64,000 bases of DNA. Source: Malus domestica. Lineage: Eukaryota > Streptophyta > Magnoliopsida > Rosales > Rosaceae. The position numbers were made by a program, and so were the translations under genes. How positions within the stretch are numbered: the first letter of the stretch is position 1; each line of letters begins with the position of its first letter. The stretch spans positions 29,565,501-29,629,500 of the forward strand of contig NC_091661.1 in the NCBI RefSeq assembly GCF_042453785.1, given 5' to 3'. The notes under the pieces are model-generated. The model was not told the origin of the DNA. It searched no databases and was given only the letters and a program-made list of their open reading frames with translations. This document shows, in pieces, positions 32,705 to 42,574 of the stretch.

Positions 32705-33027
32705 CAATAAATATACATAAATGTGTGCACCGAAATGTATTATATTGAACTAATGTATTTAAATGTTAGCACCGAAATGTATGTACCGAAATGTATGCAC
32801 CGAAATGTATTATATTAAATTAATGTACATAAATGTGTGTACCAAAATGTATGCATCTAAATGTTAGTATCGAAATGTATTATATTGAATTAATGTACCT
32901 AAATGTTTGTATCGAAATATTTGTACCAAAATATATGCATCGAAATGTATTATAATGAATTTAATGTACCTAAATGAAGAAGACAAAATGTATTATAATG
33001 AATTTAATGTACCTAAATGAAGAAGAC
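32705..33027. repeat. Degenerate tandem array of ACCGAAATGTAT(T)-type words
   Basis: Repeated GTGTGCACCGAAATGTATTA and TTAATGTACCTAAATG units of variable spacing run through the region. The last 47-bp unit (GACAAAATGTATTATAATG...) is duplicated almost exactly. Minisatellite-like, non-coding. Confidence 0.75.
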
Positions 33028-33131
33028 AAAATGATGGGTAAAGCAAATAGTACTAGGATTAACTTTTTAGTATAAAAATATGATTTTTTTTGTTAAAATA
33101 AACCGTACCAGAAGCTTTTCGTTAAAGTTTC
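33028..33131. repeat. Family A MITE, copy 3 (truncated)
   Basis: Contains GGGTAAAGCAAATAGTACTAGG, TTAACTTTTTAGTATAAAAA and GCTTTTCGTTAAAGTTTC, matching the right two thirds of the copies at 11298 and 13390. The left end is missing, replaced by the tandem array. Confidence 0.65.
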
Positions 33132-33650
33132 ATAAAAAATAGATATATTAATATCTCTAGGCTTGGGAGAATTTAAAGAGTGGTCCACGTTAGCCTACCC
33201 CAAGTGCCCAACAACTAGATTATCAAAAAAATAGAATTTCCAACAAGAAAGGAGATGGAAAACGAAGGGTCGACGGGGCTAGTAACGCGAGTACGAAGCT
33301 TTTCTGCAGTCGAGGAGGTACACAGAGGGAGCACGTGGCTGAAAATATCTACAGAGAGGTTTTATTGGTAGAGCAAAATATCTAACACAACTTTATACGT
33401 TTTATATTTTTGGTCAAATGAACTTTATATGACCAACACAACTTATGGGCTCCGACAGATATTTTGGGATGATTAAAGACGGTACGACTAGGACTAGGAA
33501 GAGTTAAATTACGAAAATATCTCTACATGTCCCTTTTGAGATATGGAGTATTTTTGCGCACCATCCTAATGTTAACTTTTTTCACGTGTTTACTATAAAT
33601 CTAATCATTTACCACGTGTCATTTTAGTTAATTTTTTTTCAAAGTTGAAA
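33132..33650. other. Intergenic, nothing recognised
   Basis: No supported gene. Confidence 0.35.
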
Positions 33651-33748
33651 GGGAATTGTTATTGGTATTCCAAATTTTCTATAATTAAAAAAAAAATGCA
33701 CTTATGAGAGTGCATAATGAGATTTTTGAAGTGCTAATAACAGTTTCC
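33651..33748. mobile_element. Short MITE (family E, copy 2)
   Basis: Ends GGGAATTGTTATTGGTATTCC and GTGCTAATAACAGTTTCC are inverted copies. The core TTTTCTATAATTAAAAAA and TGCACTTATGAGAGTGCAT matches the copies at 5932 and 38758. Confidence 0.65.
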
Positions 33749-34445
33749 AATTGAAAAAGTAACATTTAATATGAAAGTTAATTAGAGTTAAGTAAAAGGA
33801 TACATGTAGCTGATAATTAGGTGTATGGTGAGTATACGTCATAATTATAATGGCGAGCAAAAATGCACCCTTTAAGATATTAACATGCTTACCATACTCC
33901 AATTGGGTCCCAAGTGGGCCTTGTTGATGTACAATCTGAGGAGCGATAATTTCAGACACGACAATTTTGAAACTAATCATTCAATAAGCATAGGACGATT
34001 ACACAATTAGATATTGATTATCATGATTAGAACCCGACTAACTCTGACCCAACCCCTAGCAACGGGTTGTGAAAATTGAAAGAGAAAAAAAAAAGAACTC
34101 GATTGACGTGGTTTTTATGAATTATATGAATTTTGTATTAGAGAATGGTCGTAATCAACCCAAATATAAACACGACCATGACCCATTGCCGCCCCTAGTT
34201 CTGAATCTTCCGACCCCTTATTATTCAATATTTTGTTACATAAATTGGTATGAAACTAAAATACGGGTGATGAAGGTCAAGGTCAAGAATTCGTTCCCAT
34301 CATTAGATATATATTCTACAGAAAATAATAAACGCACATCATCTTTTTTTTTTCTTTTCCATTCATCTTTTGTTTAGTTATGTCTTTTATTTGTGTTGTC
34401 TATTCAATTCGATTATAAATAAAACGAAATGTTGTAGTTGGGAGT
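33749..34445. other. Intergenic, nothing recognised
   Basis: No supported gene. The frame at 34069..34377 is AT-biased with no domain. Confidence 0.35.
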
Positions 34446-34650
34446 AGGATCGTCTTTGTAGGGATTCGAATAATCAATCAATCGTTTTCATTTATCGTAC
34501 ATCGTGCGATCAATTTTCGTTAGGTACAATTTATATTCAATTTAAAATTTAAAATAATTTTTAATCATACAATGTACGATGAACGAATATAATTGATTGA
34601 TCACCGGATCCCTACAAAGAGGATCCGGAAAGGAACCTTGTCCGTTGTAG
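34446..34650. mobile_element. GGATCC-ended MITE (family C, copy 3)
   Basis: Starts GTAGGATCGTCTTTGTAGGGA and ends TCCCTACAAAGAGGATCC. The core CATTTATCGTACATCGTGCG ... ACAATGTACGATGAACG is shared with the copies at 10201, 46572 and 56949. It lies about 140 bases downstream of the SIS-domain gene's stop codon. Confidence 0.65.
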
Positions 34651-34788
34651 CTGGAGCTAGAAAGATAGAAAAACTTTATTATCATTTATTATTTTAATTT
34701 ACATTCTGTTGGGCCTCTAAGGCCCATAATTTCAACAGAAGAGAAAAAGAGAGCCCATGATGGGCCCACATTCATCAGGTAATCGCGG

Positions 34789-35385
34789 TCACTCGAGGTT
34801 GGTGTGGCGAGCTCGTACGGCTTCAGGGCTCTGACCCAAAACCTCACCCAACTTATACACCACCATCTCAAACAACACAAACAAAGCCCCCTCATACACG
34901 CTCCCCATCGGAAGCAACGGCCGAGATTTCATCACATCCCCATCACCACCTGCATCATTCGCCATCGTCTGCGCTGGCACATAGCCCACCACACTCGCGT
35001 GCTTCACGCACGATCCGGTCTCCGGCTGGGCCGTCAGCAGCAGGACTCGACCTCCGTTCGATCGAGCAACGGAGCAAAGTGCATCCACAGTGAAAAACCC
35101 ACCTGGGCCGGCTGAGGCAATGAGTAGATCGGCAGCTGTGATTGGGGGAGTGGTCATGTCGAACACCATGTGGGCCGAGAGGCCTAAGTGGGAAAGGCGC
35201 ATGCACAAGGCCTTCACCATTAGGCCCTCTCGGCCAACCCCATAGAGGAAGACGCGGCCGTTTCGAGCGGCGGTGGAAGAGAGCTCGGTGACCAAAAGGT
35301 CGAGGACCGGCGGGTACGGGTGGGTCGGCACGGTGAAGATAGAGGCTAAGTGGCTGCAAATTTGGAAAGCAAGCTCTGAAGCCAT
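34789..35385 (-). CDS. SIS-domain protein (6-phospho-3-hexuloisomerase-like)
   Basis: An intronless 198-residue protein. The start is the ATG at 35385, because the frame upstream has only non-ATG codons. It has the sugar-isomerase (SIS) fold signatures: VFLYGVGREGLMVKALCMRL near residues 45-65, then DLLIASAGPGGFFTVDALC, VLLLTAQPETGSC and a C-terminal helix ending VRARHTNLE. Length suits the small HxlB/PHI-like SIS class, which interconverts phosphorylated sugars. The plant substrate is unknown to me. The Arabidopsis counterpart is, from memory, At5g52190, adjacent to inhibitor-2 as here. Confidence 0.85.
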   Translation of the reverse strand: MASELAFQICSHLASIFTVPTHPYPPVLDLLVTELSSTAARNGRVFLYGVGREGLMVKALCMRLSHLGLSAHMVFDMTTPPITAADLLIASAGPGGFFTVDALCSVARSNGGRVLLLTAQPETGSCVKHASVVGYVPAQTMANDAGGDGDVMKSRPLLPMGSVYEGALFVLFEMVVYKLGEVLGQSPEAVRARHTNLE

Positions 35386-35491
35386 TGGTCTCAGCCTCAA
35401 GGGATAAGAGAGTAGTGATCAGTGTGAGCTAAATATGCGAGTGAGGTGTTGCCACTAAGTGACACGTCAGCATTTAAACAAAAATATCTCT
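35386..35491 (-). promoter_or_regulatory. Short upstream region of the SIS gene
   Basis: Only about 105 bases separate the SIS ATG from a SINE poly-A tail at 35492. The core promoter must lie here or within or beyond the SINE. No clear TATA box seen. Confidence 0.35.
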
Positions 35492-35625
35492 CGTCTTTTT
35501 TTTTTTTTTTTTTTTTTTTGAGTTGAGCGATATTGTCGTGAAGTTAGAATCAGTTTGCCACTGACGAGGATTAAACCCTCCTGTCATGCAAAGGCGTCGT
35601 TCCTCTCCACCACTGTGGTGTGGTA
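35492..35625 (-). repeat. tRNA-derived SINE with poly-A tail (minus strand)
   Basis: On the minus strand there is an A-box TGGTGGAGAGG (35602-35612), a B-box in GGGTTTAATCCTCG, and a long A tail (T-run at about 35492-35519 on plus). It inserted just upstream of the SIS gene in the same orientation. Confidence 0.65.
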
Positions 35626-35813
35626 GAAGGACACTTGCTCGGACATTGTTTTATGAAAAGTAAATAAAGTTGAACTATTTACAAACAAAAAGCTTAATAA
35701 AAAGATACAAATTGCAGTCAGATGAGCATATATTCTTATCGAGAAGGAACCGAAAACTGTAATCCAAATGTCAGTGAAATGATCAAGGGAAGTCTTAGCT
35801 TTGGCTTGATCTT

Positions 35814-37537
35814 CTAAGCGCCATTCGCCGGAGGTACGGAAGAGTTTTTGGTTGATGAGGTACCATCTTCGTCGATATCTATTTCTTTGACACCGGCAGT
35901 TAACGAAGAGGAACCAGATTTCTTCTCCTTCTTATCCATGTCAACATTCTCATCCTCGTCCTCTTCTTCATCGTCGAGCAAAGAAGCTTTCCGCCTGAGT
36001 TCTTTTACTTTCTGGAATTCATCATAATGGGCTCTTCTGTGCTCCCTAAAACTCTTGCTTTTCTCGGAATCTGGCAAAGTCCGACAGCAAGAAGGCAGAA
36101 TAGACAGCCGCAAGTCAGTACAGGATTGTTGGCAGATGAATAGTATAAATGTAACTGAGCGGTAGAAGAATTTGAAAATATGCCCGATTTTATGAACTGG
36201 GGAAATGAGAACTAGAAGAGGATTGTTGGCAGATGAATAATAAACCTCTAAATATGTTCATTGGGATCTTATATCATGTGTTTTAGGGCTGGTTTGGTAT
36301 TGCTGTGCTTTGAAAGAAAGCTGCTGTGAGAATAAGCGGCTGTAAAATAAATCAGCAAAGTGTTTGGTAAACTTTTTTGTAAAAATGCTTTTGGAAAAAA
36401 AAAGCAAATAGTGGGTCTTTTCATTAAAGGAGCACCGTAGCTCCGTGTGCTTTGAAAAAAAGCCAGTTTTCCAAAGCTGCAAATAGCAGCTTCACTTTTT
36501 GCCTTTAATTTCAGCTTATTCTCACAGCAACTTCCAAAATAACTTTTTTTTTCAGTTTACCAAACACCTAAAACCCTCACAACTTTTTTTCATGGATGCT
36601 TTTTTTTAAGCACCTCACTCCCAAACCACCCTTTACACGAAGTAAATTAATATCATCTGATGCAACTTCAATCATATCCATGTATCGATCCAGTTGTATT
36701 AGTATTCTAAGCAGTGGATGACTAAAATATGAAACTAATCAGTCGACTGTATTGAAATGTAGTGAAAAGTCGTAAGTCGTAACAAATGCTGATCAAAAGA
36801 GTTAAACTTAAGGGGAAAAAAGAAAAGGAGATGAGTGAAGACCTTCATCATCTTGTTCCATAGTATCGGCCTCATCCTCAGATGATGTCCAGCCAGTAGA
36901 CCGTTGGGTGCTCTTTCTACTTGATGACGCCACATCACTCAAAGCAGTTCGTATTGCTTCTGCATGATCTGCATCACCAACACAATCATCGAAGGTACCG
37001 CCCCGCATAGGAGACAGTGATCCTGCCAAGATTATAGTGCCATCGGAAATGATAAGTTTCAACATACAAGAGACCATTTTCCTTTTTCAGGAAACAAGTA
37101 TTGAGAACCTACAATGAATGAAGCTTTACCATATGAAAAGGTATAATCATCAAAACTTAGAAGATAAGTAAAAACACGGGATTCATGCATATACAGTTGA
37201 CGGAAACCCACATACCATACTCATCATCGGTCATCATGGGGTGGTATGGCGTCTTCGGCTCAGTAATTTTCTGCCTTACAGGTTTATTTGCTTCAATTTC
37301 TCCAATATTAGCCTCGTCCCATCTAACTCGGCCTCTGCCACTCAATGAACAACATCTAAAATCAGTATACCCATATAAACTCCAACCATCTAATAACAAA
37401 CAGAAAGTAAGCAGAATTTTACAAAAACCGAAACCATTTCCTAAAGCATGACTTGATGCAACATTTCTAAGAATTTAACGTAAACCAAACCCGAAAAGTA
37501 TAACGAAAACAGCAGGAGACAGATTGAATTACTTCAT
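35814..37537 (-). CDS. I-2: Protein phosphatase inhibitor 2 (I-2)
   Basis: Regulator of type-1 protein phosphatase, 186 residues. Exons (minus strand) are 37533..37537 (just ATGAA), 37216..37334, 36843..37022 and 35814..36070. They join in frame to [20 protein letters not shown]. Family motifs are RWDEANIGE (PP1 contact region), EPKTPYHP (equivalent to the GSK3-phosphorylated Thr-Pro site) and [20 protein letters not shown] (the HYNE-like inhibitory helix). An acidic, Ser-rich tail ends PPANGA. The five-base first coding exon is tiny, but the donor (ATGAA/GTAATT) and frame fit. A non-coding 5' exon near 38040-38090 is likely. The donor of exon 3 (G/GTCTTC) is weak, so that junction is less sure. 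The large last intron holds a MITE. Confidence 0.88.
36286..36631. mobile_element. MITE in the last intron of the inhibitor-2 gene
   Basis: Ends GGGCTGGTTTGG and CCAAACCACCC with inner AGCTGCTGTGAGAATAAGC against GCTTATTCTCACAGCAAC. TTTA flanks both ends. It is wholly within the intron 36071-36842. The class is hAT- or Harbinger-like; the duplication is too short to decide. Confidence 0.65.
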
Positions 37538-38663
37538 TTTGCTAAGCAGCTGATTCCGCAAAAGCACACCAACAAGCAACTGATCAACTGAATCGAATTC
37601 TCTGAAACAAAATCGCGAAATTCGCTGTTAAATTCTCAAAATTAAGCATAACAACAAATCACAACCGCATACTAGGTCATCAAAACTGCATTAACGATAT
37701 TGAATTATATACATACAAAAACCTAAAAACCTAAAAAAACAGAAAAATTCAATTCAATTTCTCACAAATTAATCCACGTCTAGTAAAAAAACGCACAACA
37801 AGAACAACATACAATACAGCCACAGATCAATAGCGCATTAAAACCCTAATCCACCTAATCTTTCGAAAACGAAGAAAATGAACCTTCGGAAACATGTCGA
37901 CTAACAACAGTTGGTTAAACGATCGGAAAATTTCCTTTTTCCTTCATTTTCCTGCGTTTTCCGGGAAAATTTAAGCGCAAAAATCAAATTAAAAGTAGGA
38001 AAAAGAAGAGAGCAGGAAATATATATAAATTTTGATACCTTCTTACTTCCTTCGGAGAAATTGAGCGTTCGTTCGAAGCGCTGAATCGAATTTTTGTTTG
38101 CTGGTTTTATAATTTTCCCGGTTTACTAAATTACCCTAACGAATAGCATTTAATATCGATTGAAGCCATCCAAGGGCTTTCAAGAGTGTGAATATCTCGG
38201 ACCGTTAAATACAAATTACAACCGCTATGATCTAACCACGTCAGCCAAGGATTTTTGGAATTTGATTCAATTATGACTTGAATTTATGAGAGAGATAACT
38301 TTTATTAGGAATTTAGCTAAATCACATAATAAATAATTTTAATTAGTTAAATTTATTTCTTGATTCATAAAAAATCGTTTATGAGACATCTAACTTATAA
38401 GTTTAAAGAATGTAACCAAACATAAAAGCAGATAACATTTGTGAGTTATAATTGACGCAACAACAACTAAAAAAAATTTGACGCAATAAAAAACAATATT
38501 TTGTTTTTTGTTTTTATAAGAAAACAATAACAACAAAAACAGTGTGGTGAGAAGTGTTGTCTTTGCAAAGTTCGTTGACTTTTTGATCTAATATCTGATA
38601 TAATAAATCTATCTTTTGTTTAACAAAATAAATAAATAAATTTTTTTTTAACAAAACATTTCC
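37538..38663. other. 5' region of inhibitor-2 and intergenic DNA to the GTPase gene
   Basis: Up to about 38090 this is likely the 5'UTR intron and leader of inhibitor-2. A candidate donor AAG/GTATCA lies near 38037. The rest is AT-rich spacer between two divergent genes. Confidence 0.4.
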
Positions 38664-38757
38664 GATACGGTTTATTTTAATAAAAAATCACATTTTTACT
38701 CTAAAAAAGCATCCATGATATTATTCACTTACAACATTTTTTTATCCTTTTCGTTAA
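38664..38757 (-). repeat. Family A MITE, copy 4 (truncated, reversed)
   Basis: Reads in reverse relative to the other copies: AAAAATCACATTTTTACTCTA, ATATTATTCACTTACA, TTATCCTTTTCGTTAAGG. It directly abuts a family E MITE. Confidence 0.55.
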
Positions 38758-38872
38758 GGAAATTGTTATTATGATTCCAAAAAACTCACTTAGCACTCCA
38801 AACTTTCTATAATTAGATAAAAAAAAAGTGTAAAATTAGATTTTTGAAATGCTAATAACAATTCCCTTCGTT
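38758..38872. mobile_element. Short MITE (family E, copy 3)
   Basis: Ends GGAAATTGTTATTATGATTCC and GAAATGCTAATAACAATTCC are inverted copies. The core contains CTCCAAACTTTCTATAATTAG. It lies in the divergent promoter space between inhibitor-2 and the GTPase gene. Confidence 0.65.
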
Positions 38873-39439
38873 AAAACCCAAAAATTTCAAGTTTATTACT
38901 TTTCCTTAAAAAAAAAAAAAACGTAAAAGGTAATTACAAATCTGGGAAATAAAAATATAAGATAGAGAGAGTTTGGAGCTTGAGAAGAAGAAGAAGCTAT
39001 TATTTGGGGCCCGATTGCGTACGTAGAAGAGTAGCAGCAGCTCTTCCCTCAGACTGTAAGAATTCGAGATTTTGCTTTCATAGGTGAAATTTGTTGGTTG
39101 ATCTGGATTATTTTATTAAACCCGGTTCTGTCTCTGAATTTTACGGCTGAACGGAATTGGGTCGTGTTAATTTTCATATTTTTTAATTTTTTGGGTCGAA
39201 CAGCTTTCTGGGTTGGCTTATTTTGTGAGGTTAGTTGGAGATCTCTTTTTTTTTTTTGCTATAATTTTATGCTGTTTTAATGTGTTGTTGATGTTCTTCA
39301 TTTAAATAAGATGTCAATATTTTGCGAATTGGATTTGGTTGTTGTTCTGCAACTGGAAAAGTTTTTTATTTCTGTAACTTGTGTTGATTCCGGCAATGTG
39401 ATAAGTGGAATTAGAATTGTATATTTGTGACAAGATTGG

Positions 39440-39596
39440 AAGGCGAGCCTTGGCGCAACGGAAATGTTGCTCTTTTGTGACCGAAAGGTCAAGGGTTTGA
39501 GTCATGAAAACAGCCTATTTGCAAAGCAGGGTAGGGCTGCCTACGATAGATGTTGCCCGCAAAGCGGGAGCCTTGTTGGCTTGGGCTCGTCCTTTT
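39440..39596 (+). repeat. Au-type SINE with target-site duplication
   Basis: A 157-bp element with a perfect A-box TGGCGCAACGG (39451-39461) and a B-box GGGTTTGAGTC (39493-39503). The Au-SINE features GCAAAGCAGGGTAGGGCTGC and GCGGGAGCCTTGTTGG follow, ending in a short T-rich tail. It is flanked by a 19-bp direct repeat ATATTTGTGACAAGATTGG with two mismatches (39421-39439 and 39597-39615). It lies in the 5' leader region of the GTPase gene. Confidence 0.88.
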
Positions 39597-39877
39597 ATAT
39601 TTGTAAAAAGATTGGCCGTTTTTATTGAGTGCGTGCAATGTGAGAAGTGGAATTAGAATTGATGAGGACAGTGAGAAAGTTAATCTGCAAAATGTGTTGA
39701 ATGCGTGCGAATTCCATTCAGATTTCGGAATTTATATTTGTAACAAGATTGGCCATTTTTATTCTGTTTCAGGCGGTATTTTCGTAGGGTTGAGGAAGAT
39801 AAAGTTGTTATCGGTTCCAGAGGAGGAACTTGAAGCTTGGTAGGGATAGAATAGTCAACAAATTACACTAGGCAGAG

Positions 39878-41690
39878 ATGTTTTCGTTGTTTTACGGACT
39901 ATGGAAATATATGTTCAGTAAGACGGAGTTTCATGTGCTCATTCTTGGAATCGACAAGGCTGGGAAGACGGTAATACATCTTCCTGTAATCTTTTAGTTA
40001 TTGTGCTTTTCGTTGCCATTTTGACATGCTTTTATCTTTGGTCACATTAGTGGATTTTATTCTTCAAGTTTTTAACGATTTTTCAGAAACATCAGATGTA
40101 ATTTTTAATCTGGTTTTTCTTTGTAGACTTTGCTTGAGAAGTTGAAGTCAATGTACTCAAACTTGGAGGGTCTCCCTCCTGATCGAATTGTTCCAACTGT
40201 GGGACTAAATATTGGTCGTATTGAAGCATCAAATACCAAACTTGTGTTCTGGGACCTAGGGGGTCAGGTATGTGAAATATATCCTTGCCATTTATCTTAT
40301 TTCATCTTTCGTATTCTTTCGTTTAACATAGATTTTCACTCCTTTATTCTAAACCATAAGCTGCTAGCATCAAAATTTAGATGTACTTTTCCTTAGAAAA
40401 CATTACTAGTTTAGCAGTAGTAGATTGTTATCACGTACCAGGATTGATATAGTCTCCAAGCGTTGCGAATCAGTCGCTTTCTCTAGTATAAATTTTCATT
40501 TTTAAAATGGGCAGTCACAAGGGTTGTTTGTTTTGCTGTCAGCCTGGTCTTCGCTCAATCTGGGAGAAATATTATGAAGAAGCACATGCTGTGGTCTTTG
40601 TAATTGATGCCACTTGTCCATCACGTTTTGAAGATTCAAAATCTGCATTAGGTAGGTGGTGTTCAATTGCTGAATCTTGTGAGCATATTCTGCCACGTTT
40701 GTAATTGTCGTATCCTATGATAGTATAGCTATTAAAGTTGAGGAATAACAAAATTACATGATGCACTGCCCTGATATTACTACTTTTGAAAACCAGAAAA
40801 AGTTCTTCGGCATGAGGATTTGCAAGGAGCTCCTCTATTGATTTTGGCCAACAAGCAGGTGAGAGGCTAAATTGTTCTCCGCACAAAATCACAAGCAACC
40901 TAGTGATGAATCTTTCAGAATTTTTTGGCTTGCATGTCTTATTAAAACAGAAGTTTCATAAATTTTGCATTTTCTTCAGAATGTACACGCAGAAATCCAT
41001 GTGCTTAAGTCCTTATTGGGTGACATCTATGTAGTCGGGTTGTAATTTGTTGTGCATCATCGTCCCTAATATATGGAACTGTTTTCTTTTTATATTTGAT
41101 GTAACCATGTGTTATTTCCTCTGCCATCTATCTTTTTCTATTGTATATGGTTTTTATTTTAAATCTTGTAATGTGAAATCTAGTTATGGCATCCGTAATG
41201 TTGATTTAAGCTGCTTTTTAATTAAGATAAAAAAAACAAGATGCTCAATAAATCTCTCCTATTTGTCACTTTGTTGAAATGTCTTCGCAATTGCAGGATG
41301 TTGCTGATTCTGTGTCAGCTGAGGAACTTGCTCGATATCTGGATCTTAAAAAGTTGGATGAAAGGGTTTTTATGTTTGAAGCTGTTTCAGCATACGATGG
41401 GTAAGTGGATCTTTTCTAGACTCCATTGCTTCACCAAATAGGCAGATAGTTAACTCTTTATTTGCTCCGAACGTGGAAAGGGTAATTTGTCACTTGATGA
41501 ACCACATTTCACATTGAAAAAAAATTCTCAGCACTGAGATGCCGTAAAATACAAAATGCAATAGCTAAGCACATCGACGTTTGATTGCAGGATGGGGATT
41601 AAAGAAAGCGTCGAGTGGTTGGTGGAGGTAATGGAGAGAAGCAAGAGAACTGAAACACTGAGAGCCCGAGCAGGCCCGGCTTCTGCCTAG
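39878..41690 (+). CDS. ARF-related small GTPase (ARFRP1/ARL3-like)
   Basis: A Golgi-type ARF-family GTPase of 202 residues in six exons: 39878..39970, 40127..40267, 40543..40651, 40797..40858, 41297..41400 and 41591..41690. All introns are GT-AG and the frame is continuous. Motifs are G1 GIDKAGKTT, switch region PTVGLNIG, G3 WDLGGQ, G4 NKQD and G5 SAYDG. The N-terminus MFSLFYGLWKYMF has no Gly2 for myristoylation. This matches ARFRP1/Arl3p, which are anchored through an acetylated Met and act with SYS1 in trans-Golgi trafficking. The Arabidopsis counterpart is, from memory, At5g52210 (GB1). A 5'UTR intron probably precedes the ATG, with transcription starting near 38990. The leader carries a SINE and a local duplication of a GCAATGTGA(T/G)AAGTGGAAT segment. 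Confidence 0.9.
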
Positions 41691-42574
41691 AATGGCATGT
41701 ATGAATCGACATGCAGGTTTCTTGCCTTGCTCTGCTTCTGTACCAATTGTGTAAATAAATCAGGCTTTTTGAATTCTAATTAAATTACTACATGATTCAA
41801 AGTAAAAAACAAAAATCAAGATTTCACTTGTTGTCTTCCTCCTAGTGTGCTGCTAATTATTGTTCTGTGGATCTTGTTTTTGAATTATTGTTTCCTGCTG
41901 TATGGATCATTGAGCGAATTACGCTGTTACGAATCAAGTTGCAGAGTATGAATTTTGTGTCGATATCACCGTTGCAACTTTCTCTCATAAACGATAAGAA
42001 ACAGAACCGGTAGTACACACAAAGCACGGCAAAATCTAACGATGAGAATCATCAGAAAGCTTAGAGCCTGTTTGGTATTACCTCGAGCGGCGACGATAAT
42101 CCATCAGATCGACTGGGCATGCCTTCCTCTCCCAGTTCGTTTTGGTTCTCGATAAGTTGTTGGAAGTTGGAGACGAGGTTCTCTTCGTGGGCGCAAATCA
42201 GTCAATATCTGTTCATTGGCATAATAATCTCTGCTAGTTTAGCTGCAAACGGCGATTCCGGCCGTGAAAATTTGCAAATAAAAACTTGAGTTATCCCTGG
42301 TCTTTGCCTCAGGTTTATCAATGGAGTCTTCACATGTTTCCATCTTAATCATAATTAGTGAACAAACACTTTGCCAATGCAACGAAAAAATAGCTTCAAT
42401 ACTTCGTACTAAAGTTACAGACACTGGGGTTACACATACAGAGATGCAAACAGGCGGAAACTTCACCGAGGCGGTCTCTTCCTAAAAGATCAGCACGAGA
42501 GAAGTACAAAAGGTTAGGGGTGGCGTGGAAGGGGGTTGGTACAGAGTGTTCTAGGAGCTGTACAAGGGTTGAAG
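41691..42574. other. Convergent 3' regions of the GTPase and MBD genes
   Basis: No additional gene supported; short frames lack domains. The two genes converge here. Confidence 0.4.

Noticed and set aside
32705-33027. CRISPR-like regular repeats
   Set aside because: Repeats are imperfect, spacing is irregular and this is plant nuclear DNA; a degenerate minisatellite.
34955-35359. Pro/His-rich frames overlapping the SIS gene
   Set aside because: Shadow frames; the SIS frame has clear family motifs.
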